The position numbers and the translations under genes were made by a program. Below, in pieces: positions 27,227-35,311 of a DNA stretch of 64,000 nucleotides. The notes under the pieces were generated by a model. That model did not search any database. It was not told the DNA's origin and saw only the letters and a list, made by a program, of their open reading frames with translations. The stretch lies in NCBI GenBank assembly GCA_040510375.1, contig JBEVJC010000024.1, forward strand, positions 1 through 64,000, given 5' to 3'. The stretch comes from JBEVJC01 sp040510375. GTDB lineage: Bacteria; Bacteroidota; Bacteroidia; Chitinophagales; Chitinophagaceae. How positions within the stretch are numbered: position 1 is the stretch's first letter; each line of letters begins with the position of its first letter.

Positions 27227-28489
27227 TTAATTCTTTATATGCAGGACGTCCCTGATATCGGTTGTAAATTTTTTTGAGAGGTAGTCCGCTTTCAGTCGAT
27301 ACCTTTTTTCAAATCCCTGGGTGGCAAAGCGCACTACATCGCGGCCGAGCGACTGATTAAGTCCGTCCATCGCTTTCATCAGCTGTTTATCCTTTGTCCG
27401 GTTTTTGAAATCGAACAGTCCGACCTGCACTGAATCTTCCGGTACAAAATCTGCCACGATCACCCCACACTTTAAATAATTATAGCCCGGTTGAAAAATC
27501 AGGTCCAGTCCTTTCAGTGCGTATTTAATCAGCTCCGATGCGTTATTGGTCGGCACTTCCAGCTGAAGATCGATGGAATGCGCATATTGTTTTTCTTCTG
27601 TTCGGAAGGCATTGGTCCGGATAAAAACGTTCAGCAGTTGCGCACAGCTGTTTTGTTTACGCAGCTTCAGCGAACAGGCAGCGGCATGGTTGGAAAGTGC
27701 CTCGACCAGGATTGATTTATCGGAAGATGATTTACCGAAGGAACGGGAGGTGCAGATATTCTTTTTTTTCGCCGGCTCCGATTCCCATTCGATGGAAGGG
27801 ATTCCCTTCAATTCCCTTAAAAGGCGTTCGCCTACGACCGTCATTTTTTCGCGGATCCATTTCTCGGGCGCATTGCAAAAATCGGCCGCGGTTTTAAAAC
27901 CCCTTCGTGATAAAAAGGCCGCGTACTCGGGACCGATGCCCCACACATCACCGATCTCGGTAGCGGCCAGGGCTTCCTGTTTCAGGTGATGGTTGGCCAG
28001 GAAGTGTACACCCAGGTCTTTGTTTTTCTTCTTGGCATAACGATTGGCCAGTTTGGCGAGGGTCTTTGTTTCGCCGATGCCGACGGTTACGGGGATGCCG
28101 GTGGATTGGAACACTTTGTTTTTAATCTCCATGCCCAGCTGCAGCAGATCGGTGTAGTTCAGGTCGCGCAGGTCGAGAAAGGCTTCATCGATGGAATACA
28201 GTTCCAGTCGGGGTACAAAGGAAGCAAGGATCTTCATCACCCGGTCGCTCATATCGCCGTAGAGAGTATAGTTGGTGCTGAATACAGCGATCTGGTGTTC
28301 CCTGATCAGTGGCCGGGCCATGTATTCAGGGTTGCCCATCACGATGCCGAGGGCCTTGGCCTCTTCGCTCCGCGCGATGACGCAGCCATCGTTATTACTC
28401 AATACTACGACCGGACGGCCATTCAGTCCGGGGTTGAATACCCGTTCGCAGGAACAATAAAAATTATTACAGTCAACCAAAGCAAACAT
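27227..28489 (-). CDS. umuC: Y-family translesion DNA polymerase (UmuC)
   Basis: This 420-residue Y-family polymerase starts at MFALVDCNNFYCSCERVF; the first catalytic Asp lies in VDCNNFY. The palm carries YSIDEAFLDL with the second catalytic Asp-Glu pair. VTVGIGETKTLAKLANRYAK precedes the helix-hairpin-helix thumb region (VWGIGPEYAAFLSRRGFKT), and the UmuC-type little-finger domain follows. A longer frame to 28528 exists, but the ATG at 28489 matches the family start and overlaps the umuD 3-prime end by 17 bp. It performs error-prone bypass synthesis together with processed UmuD. Confidence 0.95.
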   Translation of the reverse strand: MFALVDCNNFYCSCERVFNPGLNGRPVVVLSNNDGCVIARSEEAKALGIVMGNPEYMARPLIREHQIAVFSTNYTLYGDMSDRVMKILASFVPRLELYSIDEAFLDLRDLNYTDLLQLGMEIKNKVFQSTGIPVTVGIGETKTLAKLANRYAKKKNKDLGVHFLANHHLKQEALAATEIGDVWGIGPEYAAFLSRRGFKTAADFCNAPEKWIREKMTVVGERLLRELKGIPSIEWESEPAKKKNICTSRSFGKSSSDKSILVEALSNHAAACSLKLRKQNSCAQLLNVFIRTNAFRTEEKQYAHSIDLQLEVPTNNASELIKYALKGLDLIFQPGYNYLKCGVIVADFVPEDSVQVGLFDFKNRTKDKQLMKAMDGLNQSLGRDVVRFATQGFEKRYRLKADYLSKKFTTDIRDVLHIKN

Positions 28490-28907
28490 CTTTGAAATCT
28501 TTTGGGTTACTGATAATATGGATGACAACTCCCCAGATAATCATGTCTGTTTCCTCCTGCACTTCAATCTCCTTATACTTGCGGTTGGCAGGTATTAACC
28601 GGCAACGATGTTCATTTACCTGCAGGTATTTCACGGTAAAGCCGCCGTTCACGTAGGCGAGAACGATATCGCCGTTTTGTGCTTTTAGAGACCGGTCAAC
28701 CACGAGATAACAAAGAGGTGGAATGAAGGCATTGATCATGGAATGGCCGCTGCATTTTACAATGAAGGTGGCTTCGGGGTGTTTGATCAGGAAGCTATTT
28801 AAATTGATTCGTTCTTCGATGTAGTCGGCCGCCGGCGAGGGAAAACCGGCGGGTACGGAAATATCCAGGAAAGGGATCTCGAGGCTGGCCATACTTACAG
28901 CATCCAT
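28473..28907 (-). CDS. umuD: UmuD-like S24 autopeptidase
   Basis: This 144-residue protein of the LexA/UmuD S24 family shows the self-cleavage site at Ala20-Gly21 (VPAGFPSPAAD) and the nucleophile Ser56 in CSGHSMI. The general base is Lys93 in GGFTVKYL, spaced as in UmuD. The region YLVVDRSLKAQNGDIVLAYV is the conserved core. After RecA-stimulated cleavage the product would activate the Y-family polymerase encoded just downstream. As in UmuD, there is no DNA-binding domain. The 3-prime end overlaps umuC by 17 bp. The ATG at 28907 gives an N-terminal arm of the usual length. Confidence 0.95.
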   Translation of the reverse strand: MDAVSMASLEIPFLDISVPAGFPSPAADYIEERINLNSFLIKHPEATFIVKCSGHSMINAFIPPLCYLVVDRSLKAQNGDIVLAYVNGGFTVKYLQVNEHRCRLIPANRKYKEIEVQEETDMIIWGVVIHIISNPKDFKDVCFG

Positions 28908-28911
28908 TATA

Positions 28912-28924
28912 CTAAATTTATTAG
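28912..28924. promoter_or_regulatory. Short dyad directly upstream of umuD
   Basis: CTAAATTTATTAG has CTAA and TTAG arms around a 5-base AT centre and lies 5-17 bp before the umuD start. The position would suit a repressor site controlling an SOS-like operon, or simply an AT-rich ribosome-binding region. No sequence match to a known LexA box is claimed. Confidence 0.3.
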
Positions 28925-29036
28925 CAATTTTAGGATAAAATATTGGTTTGGGGGAATTAATTCCGGGGGTGTTCAGTGTCAGGGAGTTGGGGTGAAGGTA
29001 GAACCGAAATATCCCTGCCTGAAAGGGGATTTGGAT

Positions 29037-29079
29037 TTACTCATTGTTTTGAGTAATTTTACTCAGTACATTGAGTAAA
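29037..29079 (+). promoter_or_regulatory. Tandem inverted-repeat operator before the AAA ATPase gene
   Basis: Four half-sites alternate in 43 bp: TTACTCA (29037), TGAGTAA (29050), TTTACTCA (29058) and TGAGTAAA (29072). They form two dyads with identical 6-base spacers whose centres are 22 bp apart, about two helical turns. The middle pair also forms a tight dyad with a 2-base spacer. The array ends 10 bp before the ATG of the DUF4143 ATPase, so a bound factor would block transcription or translation start. The symmetry is directly visible; the binding protein is unknown. Confidence 0.7.
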
Positions 29080-29088
29080 TTGTAGACT

Positions 29089-30273
29089 ATGTTCGAACGT
29101 CATCATTTACAGGAACTTACGAAACGAATGAAGGAACCAAGACGGTTTCTGCAAGTGATTATGGGACCTCGTCAGGTGGGCAAAACAACCTTAATGACAC
29201 AACTGGCTGCGAAAACAAAAACTGATTACCTTTTTGTTTCCGCGGACTCTATCGCGGCTGGCAATGCCACATGGATGGAAGAGCAATGGGAGGCCGCCCG
29301 AATAAAACTGGCGCAGCTTGAAGCGAAAGAATTTTTATTGGTAATTGATGAAATACAAAAAATTGACAACTGGAGTGAAAAAGTAAAACAGTTATGGGAT
29401 ACTGACACCCGAAACAGTTTAAATCTGAAAGTGATCCTGTTAGGTTCATCCAGGCTATTATTTCAACAAGGACTTACCGAATCGCTGGCGGGCAGGTTTG
29501 AAAGCACTTATATGGGTCATTGGTCTTTTGATGAAATGCACAAGGCATTCGGATGGGATGTAAACCAATATGTGTGGTTTGGCGGCTACCCCGGCTCCGC
29601 AACGTTGATAGATGATGAAGAACGATGGAAAACCTACGTAACAGAATCGTTGATTGAAACAAGTATTTCAAAAGATATCCTGATGCTGACCCGTGTAGAT
29701 AAACCTGCATTGATGAAGCGCCTTTTTGAATTGGGTTGTCTGTATTCGGGACAGATCCTTTCCTATACAAAAGTACTCGGCCAGTTACAGGATGCCGGAA
29801 ATACCACTACCCTGTCTCATTATTTAGAATTACTGCATACAGCCGGATTACTTGCAGGTATTGAAAAATATGCGCCGGAGGTAATCCGTCAACGGTCATC
29901 CAGCCCGAAATTTCAGGTGCATAATACCGCTTTAATAAGCGCCCAGAGAAATGATCTGTTTAAAGATATAACGGCCAAACCTGATGAATGGGGCCGAATG
30001 GTTGAATCTGCTATTGGTTCGCATTTAATCAATCATTCCCTTACTGAAAAATTCAACTTGTTCTATTGGAGAGAGCGGAATGAAGAAGTAGATTTTGTTA
30101 TTGAACGAAAAGGAAAAGTAATTGCCCTGGAGGTAAAGACTGGTGCTGCTGGTTCGACCTCAGGCATGACTGCATTTAAAAATAAATTTAATCCTGATAA
30201 GGTGTTACTTATAGGCAATGCGGGGCTACCATGGCAGGATTTTCTTAGACTAAACCCGGCGAGTTTATTTTGA
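29089..30273 (+). CDS. AAA_14/DUF4143 ATPase
   Basis: This 394-residue P-loop ATPase has Walker A MGPRQVGKTTLM near residue 27, Walker B LLVIDEIQKI near residue 85 and sensor text VILLGSSRLL. The second half is the DUF4143 domain, with GGYPGSA, SILSYTKVLGQLQD-like text and a PD-(D/E)xK-like end (FYWRERNEEVDFVIERKGKV, then ALEVKTG). That end has the residues of a nuclease-like fold (Asp, Glu-x-Lys). The family is widespread and its biological role is unclear; links to toxin-antitoxin or mobile functions have been suggested. It is a single gene, divergent from umuD, with an operator-like array just before it. Confidence 0.9.
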   Translation: MFERHHLQELTKRMKEPRRFLQVIMGPRQVGKTTLMTQLAAKTKTDYLFVSADSIAAGNATWMEEQWEAARIKLAQLEAKEFLLVIDEIQKIDNWSEKVKQLWDTDTRNSLNLKVILLGSSRLLFQQGLTESLAGRFESTYMGHWSFDEMHKAFGWDVNQYVWFGGYPGSATLIDDEERWKTYVTESLIETSISKDILMLTRVDKPALMKRLFELGCLYSGQILSYTKVLGQLQDAGNTTTLSHYLELLHTAGLLAGIEKYAPEVIRQRSSSPKFQVHNTALISAQRNDLFKDITAKPDEWGRMVESAIGSHLINHSLTEKFNLFYWRERNEEVDFVIERKGKVIALEVKTGAAGSTSGMTAFKNKFNPDKVLLIGNAGLPWQDFLRLNPASLF

Positions 30274-30444
30274 GAGGCATTGTGGCCCATCGTAATCTGT
30301 TCTTAACCAAGATCAATTATCTGGTCTTTATACTCCACCTTATATTCTTTACCTCTAAAATGCTTTCCTGAAACTGCCCATGGTTACATACAGATATTCG
30401 TGGTTGCAGTGTTTAACGTTGCCATTCTGTTTTTAAATTAGAAA

Positions 30445-30470
30445 AAGGCGGTTTGGGCTGAGACCGCCTT
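30445..30470. terminator. Bidirectional hairpin between the ATPase gene and the leftward small-gene island
   Basis: AAGGCGGT (30445-30452) and ACCGCCTT (30463-30470) form a perfect 8-bp stem with a 10-base loop. A-rich sequence lies on the left side and T-rich sequence on the right, so it can stop transcription from either side. It sits between convergent genes ending at 30273 and 30513. Confidence 0.65.
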
Positions 30471-30512
30471 CTGTTGTTTTATTTTTCTTAATCTTAAAAA
30501 CTGTTGGATAAA

Positions 30513-30863
30513 TTACTTTCTCTTTTCACGTTCATACGCTATATCTTCTTTTGCAAACTCTACCATATCCTCTACAGCCTGATAAAACCAATCCCAAAAT
30601 GAATCAAATATCTCCCTTCGCTCCCAACCCACAGATGAATAATCATGGATAACAAATACTTTTCCGGTGGTGTTAAAATCGAAGCACGCTACATCATCAC
30701 AGTCTGTTCTTACCGCAAATGGAAAAAGAGTAGCATCAGGAAATCTTTCACGCAACCCATCCCGCTTCAAAATCATTCTATCGCCAGAAATAATTTCCCA
30801 AGGCTTCAAGAAAATAAATTTGCTTGAATGCAAGTATTCGATTTCTAAAGAAGATCCATTCAT
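30513..30863 (-). CDS. SMI1/KNR4 (SUKH)-like small protein
   Basis: This 116-residue acidic cytoplasmic protein resembles the C-terminal half of SMI1/KNR4 (SUKH) domains. FPFAVRTDCDDVACFDF is like the family strand ending in an acidic turn. KVFVIHDYSS and EIFDSFWDWFYQAVEDMVEF are like the closing aromatic helix. SUKH proteins often act as immunity proteins to polymorphic toxins. No toxin gene is next to it. Identification is by pattern only. It is the first member of a string of small leftward genes. Confidence 0.6.
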   Translation of the reverse strand: MNGSSLEIEYLHSSKFIFLKPWEIISGDRMILKRDGLRERFPDATLFPFAVRTDCDDVACFDFNTTGKVFVIHDYSSVGWERREIFDSFWDWFYQAVEDMVEFAKEDIAYEREKRK

Positions 30864-30942
30864 ATAAGCCTTTTAAAAGTTTATGACAATTCAATTATTT
30901 GCTGGACGTTTTCGGCTTAATAAATCCATAAACATTCGTAAA

Positions 30943-30968
30943 TAAAAAAGCCGCTTACTGAGCGCTTT
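30943..30968 (-). terminator. Terminator of the 166-residue lipoprotein gene
   Basis: On the minus strand AAAAAGC-GCT and AGC-GGCTTTTTT pair around a short CAGTA loop and end in a T-run, directly after the stop codon at 30969. Position, stem and T-run are consistent with an intrinsic terminator. Confidence 0.6.
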
Positions 30969-31469
30969 TTATGTATTTATTTCTATGGTATAGAGCTTTC
31001 TACCTGATAGATCTAAAATAAAAAGTTCAATATCCTGTGGGCTATCTTTATCGGGCTTAAAGTAAAACGAATAATACACATCTGGTTTTTCTACTAACAG
31101 TTTTATTTTCTTAAGCTCTATTTCAATTTCTTTACTTCCACCGTCGTAATTTAACACCATTATAAATATTTCATTATATGAACTGTCAATTGGCGTTTTA
31201 CTCCAGTCTTTTTTTTGCCAGGCGGTATCGTCTTTTTTAAGAGGAAGCTCTTTAGTTGTTTTATTTTTAAAGTCCGATATTGTCTTATCTGACAATTCAT
31301 AGAATTCAATAGTATAACCCTCCCCAAAGCCTCCAAAATCATCTGTCCCCTTACTGTTTACTATTTCCGCGTTACTTACATTCAGCAATCCAGGTATTTC
31401 ATTCTTAGACACATTGCTTTGGCAACCAACTAACGAACTTATACATATAATTAATGGTATTTTTTTCAT
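30969..31469 (-). CDS. Unknown lipoprotein, 166 residues
   Basis: The N-terminus MKKIPLIICISSLVGC is a complete lipoprotein signal with Cys16. The mature part is polar, with beta-type segments (EGYTIEFYELSDKTISDFKN, EIFIMVLNYDGGSKEIEIEL, VYYSFYFKPDKDSPQDIEL). I do not recognise a family. It should be anchored in the inner or outer membrane facing the periplasm. It is one of about ten small lipoproteins in this stretch and its neighbour at 58.5 kb, all leftward, which suggests an immunity or surface-adaptation role as a group (inference). Confidence 0.8.
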   Translation of the reverse strand: MKKIPLIICISSLVGCQSNVSKNEIPGLLNVSNAEIVNSKGTDDFGGFGEGYTIEFYELSDKTISDFKNKTTKELPLKKDDTAWQKKDWSKTPIDSSYNEIFIMVLNYDGGSKEIEIELKKIKLLVEKPDVYYSFYFKPDKDSPQDIELFILDLSGRKLYTIEINT

Positions 31470-31715
31470 TTTAGAAGGAAATAAAATTCAGATATTATTC
31501 AATCCGGAGACCGGGGAGTGCCATTTGGATTGAGTCAGCGTTTTATATTGGGTTGAATTATTGGATAAATTTAATGCGCAGAATCCTGATCTCATAATAA
31601 AAGCCCTGTCTATAGTCGGAGGTGTGCGAAATCCAATCCGGAGACGCAGAAGTAAAGACTGTTTCCCCAGCAGGGGCCAATTCAAGTAATCAGGAATTCG
31701 CTGCTCTATTTCAGG
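31470..31715. other. Intergenic stretch with a possible 50-codon remnant frame on the plus strand
   Basis: No convincing gene is seen. A short plus-strand frame is open at 31534-31689 and contains NAQNPDLIIKALSIVGG followed by an Arg-rich segment. It lacks an ATG; a TTG at 31561 is the only candidate start. Two copies of the 12-mer CAATCCGGAGAC lie at about 31499 and 31633. It may be a gene remnant or an intergenic repeat unit. Confidence 0.3.
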
Positions 31716-32615
31716 TTATTTAACGGTATCCCGGTCCCAGTGCCTGATTATTTCAGCAAGCGTTTTATCCACCTCGATTTCCAAAAGATCATTCAACTCA
31801 TCATCAGAGAGCGATTCTTTTTGTTTCCTGAGTACCTTCCACAATTTCCCGCAAACCTCCGTACCACCTGAATTATAAACCGCTGCGGCTGCAACATGCC
31901 ATCGGCATTGATACCATCCATAGTTCCTGGGGTATTGCTGACCGATTTCCGCATAGCGTTCCTGGATGTCGGAAAGGCTTGTAAATAGAAAACCCTCGGT
32001 TCCGGATGCCACTACCATTTCAGGAAACAGTGTTAAGGCCGGTAATGACGCAGGCTCGTTGTTGGAAATATAGGTATGCAAGAAAATATTAGCAAACAAC
32101 TCCCCCATCCACTTTCGCTGCATACCAATGTTACCCTGCATGTGAAATGCATGCGCCAGTTCATGGATGGCCAGCAGGTCGAAAAAAGCCCGCATACTTA
32201 AACTGCTGTCTTCCGTTGTGTAGACTTTGTAGATCTGGTCACGTAAGGCAACAGGAAGCTGGTCCATCGGTGGGACGAAACTTTTCCAGAATGCATTATC
32301 CTCCGCAGCCACAATCAGCGTTTTTTCGCTGGTGTAATGTGGCATACCGTATATCATGCTAAGTTTTGTGTACTTGTTCCAGTCGGAAGGAGCCAGGATC
32401 AGTAAAGTGACCGTTGGCCGAAACCCGAGCAGATGTTCATGATAGGTTAAGGCTTTTTCCATACGCTGTGTGATGGCAGCTGCGCGTTGTTGATGGCCAT
32501 CGCTGTAGTACGCGTCGATTGTAGCGTTGGATACGCGGTTCAGTTGATCGAATGTCTGGGCGCTGGTGTTGATTGTCAGGATCAGTGACAGAAGGATAAA
32601 AAGATAAGGTCGCAT
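31716..32615 (-). CDS. Secreted zincin-like metalloprotease, unknown subfamily
   Basis: From the ATG at 32615 the protein has 299 residues and a signal peptide, MRPYLFILLSLILTINTSAQ. The zinc motif HELAH lies in LLAIHELAHAFHMQG, with GELFAN about 20 residues later offering the third ligand Glu, a gluzincin pattern. The frame is open further upstream to 32678, but only the chosen start gives a proper signal peptide. It probably acts in the periplasm or is secreted. The substrate is unknown. The gene lies 63 bp downstream of the AraC-type regulator gene, in the same direction. Confidence 0.75.
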   Translation of the reverse strand: MRPYLFILLSLILTINTSAQTFDQLNRVSNATIDAYYSDGHQQRAAAITQRMEKALTYHEHLLGFRPTVTLLILAPSDWNKYTKLSMIYGMPHYTSEKTLIVAAEDNAFWKSFVPPMDQLPVALRDQIYKVYTTEDSSLSMRAFFDLLAIHELAHAFHMQGNIGMQRKWMGELFANIFLHTYISNNEPASLPALTLFPEMVVASGTEGFLFTSLSDIQERYAEIGQQYPRNYGWYQCRWHVAAAAVYNSGGTEVCGKLWKVLRKQKESLSDDELNDLLEIEVDKTLAEIIRHWDRDTVK

Positions 32616-32678
32616 GATTACTGGTTTTAAAACAAATCTCGACCTTACCGGCAATGGCAAATAGTACAAAAGCGACAT

Positions 32679-33506
32679 TTACAAACGAAGTCCGGCCTGC
32701 ATGCGGACGGGCAAGTGTTCCAGTTCTTTTTCAATTACACCGGGAGCAACTCCCGCGAACACCTTGAAATCACGAATGAAATGCGTCTGATCGAAATAGC
32801 CGCATTCGTGGGCGATACTGGTCCAACTGAGTGTTGAAAAATTTTCACGCATCCGGTAGGCTTTGGAGAAGCGGGTTAGTCGTGCATACAGTTTGGGTGA
32901 CAGGCCGATCCGTTCTTTACTAACCCGTTCAAACTGGCGAAGACTAAGGCAGGCCATGGAGGCCACCTGTTCAATGGGCAGGTTGCCGTTCGACCGGAGT
33001 AATTCAAGCATGGCTGCGTCAAAAGGTAGTCCCCGTTTCAGGCGTTTCACCTGCCGGAGCAGGAAATTGGTGATCACTGTATTGATAACGTCAAATGAGA
33101 TGGCCTCCCGGAGTTGTTCGTTAACCTCGATCATCTCCCTTCCAAATATATCCACGGCATCGTAACTGCCATCGATCATTTCGGCCATTGATATCCCCAG
33201 TAAACGGTACAGTCCGCCGGGATGAAAACCCACCCGGACAGCTCTATGGTCCCGGTTCAGATCAAGGGTAACACGGTTCACCTGTTGTCCAACGATCACG
33301 CTGCGCGGTTGAAGTTGGAAATCTGTTTCCGGTTCCATCCGGACTTTAATCCGATCGTTGATGTAAAAGAAAATTGAGTTTTGCGGCGTTGGTGGATAGG
33401 AACAAATAACCGGTGGTCCTGATGGATCCACAGTAACATGAACAATCATAATGCAATTGATAAATTCCTGCAATAAAATATGCGGTGTGTAGAATTTAGT
33501 CTGCAA
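32679..33506 (-). CDS. AraC-family transcriptional regulator
   Basis: This 275-residue protein has an N-terminal cupin-like sensor region of the type common in Bacteroidota (KVRMEPETDFQLQPRSVIVG; AVRVGFHPGGLYRLLG). A C-terminal AraC double helix-turn-helix spans about residues 170-265. VEQVASMACLSLRQFERVSK is the first recognition element, and IAHECGYFDQTHFIRDFKVF contains the conserved second element. The start is probably the TTG at 33506, since the next ATG would cut into the N-terminal domain. It may regulate the zincin gene directly downstream. Confidence 0.88.
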   Translation of the reverse strand: MQTKFYTPHILLQEFINCIMIVHVTVDPSGPPVICSYPPTPQNSIFFYINDRIKVRMEPETDFQLQPRSVIVGQQVNRVTLDLNRDHRAVRVGFHPGGLYRLLGISMAEMIDGSYDAVDIFGREMIEVNEQLREAISFDVINTVITNFLLRQVKRLKRGLPFDAAMLELLRSNGNLPIEQVASMACLSLRQFERVSKERIGLSPKLYARLTRFSKAYRMRENFSTLSWTSIAHECGYFDQTHFIRDFKVFAGVAPGVIEKELEHLPVRMQAGLRL

Positions 33507-33538
33507 GAGTTGTTTATAGGAAATTACGAAAAAAACTG

Positions 33539-34117
33539 CTAATCTTCCAATCCTTTTCCATCAAGTATTTTCGAAACATATTTTTCTATTCGCTGCTCTC
33601 TTGTTTTGGCTTGTTTGGCCGAGCTGAAATGAAGCAGATAACCCCTTTGCCTTCCCGGTGTTAAATTGTAAAACGCCGTTTTTAATTCGGCCATATCATC
33701 TAATACAATTTTAAATTCTTTTGGCATATTAAACTCGGTTGTCTTCTTCATTTCCACTTTCAACCCTGCTTTCTCTACTGTCATTGCCTCCCTGATATAG
33801 GCTTTGATGCTGGTTTTCAGTTTTAGAATTTCTTTTTCACTTGTAAACCTTATTTGCCTTGCCGCCTGAACATTGGCTGTTTGTTGTATAAGAATTTTCT
33901 TCTCGTCCTTTAGCAACGCTCCCTTCATAAAGAGTAAAGCACAATAGTCCTTAAAGCCGTGTATTAAAACCACGTTGGTCTTATTCACCGTATAACATGG
34001 GCAACCCCACTTTAACTCTTCTGTCAATCCGCATTCAAGGGTTATTGCTCTCAACTGTTCGAATTCTTTCCGCCACTGTGTAGCACTATCAAAAAAGAAC
34101 TTGACTTTCGGGTTCAT
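33539..34117 (-). CDS. YdeI/OmdA-family protein (DUF1801 plus OmdA)
   Basis: This 192-residue protein has an N-terminal DUF1801-like domain (WRKEFEQLRAITLECGLTEE, WGCPCYTVNKTNVVLIHGFK). The C-terminal OmdA/YdeI segment has PKEFKIVLDDMAELKTAFYN and then TPGRQRGYLLHFSSAKQAKT. The family is linked to stress and antimicrobial-peptide tolerance in some bacteria, but its chemistry is unclear. It is the last gene of an ArsR-SRPBCC-DoxX-YdeI operon and its start overlaps the DoxX-like gene by 29 bp. Confidence 0.88.
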   Translation of the reverse strand: MNPKVKFFFDSATQWRKEFEQLRAITLECGLTEELKWGCPCYTVNKTNVVLIHGFKDYCALLFMKGALLKDEKKILIQQTANVQAARQIRFTSEKEILKLKTSIKAYIREAMTVEKAGLKVEMKKTTEFNMPKEFKIVLDDMAELKTAFYNLTPGRQRGYLLHFSSAKQAKTREQRIEKYVSKILDGKGLED

Positions 34118-34511
34118 GTTTTGTCTGTTGATTGGTAAATATAATTTTCCTGTCGGCCTGCCTGAAATACCAGGATGTCATAATAAATACGATCTGAAAA
34201 AATGGACCAGCAATAGCTTTTGCATCGTTAATACCAACAAATAAATGTGAAACCAATGCACCAGTCATAACAAAGAAAAAACCAGCATATGCCCATTCCT
34301 TAATCAATGGATACCTCGGAATGAGAATAGCGATAACTCCCAAAATCTTCCAAACGCCAATTATGGTCAAGATGTAACCCGGGTAACCTAAGTCGGTTAC
34401 CAGATCAACCCAATCTTTTGATCTTAACAAGGCGAAGATGCCGCTCTGCAACATGCCAATTGCCAATAAACCTGTGGCAACCCAATAAATGATTTTATTT
34501 CTCTTTGTCAT
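34089..34511 (-). CDS. DoxX-like membrane protein
   Basis: This 140-residue inner-membrane protein has four hydrophobic helices (IIYWVATGLLAIGMLQSGIF, YILTIIGVWKILGVIAILIP, EWAYAGFFFVMTGALVSHLF, and FFQIVFIMTSWYF). LGYPGYILTIIGVWKILG is the typical DoxX_2 motif. The function of these small proteins is not well defined; some are part of quinone or thiol-oxidation systems. It lies 6 bp after the SRPBCC gene, inside the ArsR-controlled operon. Confidence 0.88.
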   Translation of the reverse strand: MTKRNKIIYWVATGLLAIGMLQSGIFALLRSKDWVDLVTDLGYPGYILTIIGVWKILGVIAILIPRYPLIKEWAYAGFFFVMTGALVSHLFVGINDAKAIAGPFFQIVFIMTSWYFRQADRKIIFTNQQTKHEPESQVLF

Positions 34512-34517
34512 GGTGTC

Positions 34518-34982
34518 TTATTTTAGTTTGGATACGATTTCCTGTAATTTGTCGTGAGCCATATTGATGCCGTAAGCAAAAGGCATTTTCAGTTGTTCAG
34601 CCCTGTGTTGCTCCGACTTGTAAATTATCTGAATAGTCAGTTTACTGCTATCATCAGTAAGTCTTTCAAATTCTAAAAATTCAAGCTGAACACCAATGGG
34701 CGTATTCTCCATTTCAAATGTCCGGATGATTCTCTGGTCAGGCAGAAATTGGTGAATGGTACCATTTGCCCTGAACATAACCTTGCCATCATACGATGTT
34801 TCAAACTGGTAACCGCCATGATTTTTATTATCCATTTTGAGCACTTTTGTTCCCATCCATTGCTCAACAAATTCCGGTTCTGCATAAGCCTTAAAAAGTA
34901 ATTCTACTGGTAAATCAAATTCCCTTGTAATCACTAACTCCTGTTTGCCGTCTTCGGCAATGATTTTTGTCTTTTGTTCCAT
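34518..34982 (-). CDS. SRPBCC/AHSA1-domain protein
   Basis: This 154-residue START-like (SRPBCC) protein has the usual opening with VITREFDLPVELLFKAYAEP and EFVEQWMG. YDGKVMFRANGTIHQFLPDQ and RIIRTFEMENTPIGVQLEFL follow, and the terminal helix is MAHDKLQEIVSKL. AHSA1-like proteins have a hydrophobic pocket and often sit next to an ArsR regulator, exactly as here (6 bp downstream of arsR). Ligand or partner is unknown. Confidence 0.9.
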   Translation of the reverse strand: MEQKTKIIAEDGKQELVITREFDLPVELLFKAYAEPEFVEQWMGTKVLKMDNKNHGGYQFETSYDGKVMFRANGTIHQFLPDQRIIRTFEMENTPIGVQLEFLEFERLTDDSSKLTIQIIYKSEQHRAEQLKMPFAYGINMAHDKLQEIVSKLK

Positions 34983-34988
34983 ATTATT

Positions 34989-35309
34989 TTATCCTTTTTT
35001 GTGTTTTTTCATAATGCTTTCCAACTTGTTAAACCTGTCGTCCCATATTTTACGGAATGGTTCAATGAAATTGTCGACCTCTTTCATTTTTTTTGCATTT
35101 ATATAATAGGAAATTTCCCTTCCGTTTTGCTCCTGTGTAAGCAATTCACACTCGGTTAATATTTGCAGGTGTTTGGAAACGGTGGGTCTTGCAGTGTCAA
35201 AATGTGCCGCTATTGCACCAGCTGTCATAGATTGGGTAGCAACCAAAAGTAGTATAGACCTTCTGGTTGGGTCTGCAATGGCTTGAAATACGTCTCGTCT
35301 TAAATTCAT
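34989..35309 (-). CDS. ArsR-family winged-helix repressor
   Basis: This 106-residue repressor starts MNLRRDVFQAIADPTRRSIL, the standard ArsR opening. The recognition helix lies in TAGAIAAHFDTARPTVSKHL and the wing follows (LLTQEQNGREISYYINA). No metal-binding ELCVCDL-type cysteine motif is present, so it is of the non-metal subgroup commonly paired with AHSA1 proteins. A perfect 18-bp palindrome starts 3 bp before its ATG, indicating autoregulation of the four-gene operon. Confidence 0.92.
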   Translation of the reverse strand: MNLRRDVFQAIADPTRRSILLLVATQSMTAGAIAAHFDTARPTVSKHLQILTECELLTQEQNGREISYYINAKKMKEVDNFIEPFRKIWDDRFNKLESIMKKHKKG

Positions 35310-35311
35310 TA

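Noticed and set aside
27986..28495. 169-codon open frame on the plus strand
   Set aside because: It is antisense to the conserved N-terminal part of the Y-family polymerase gene and has no family resemblance.
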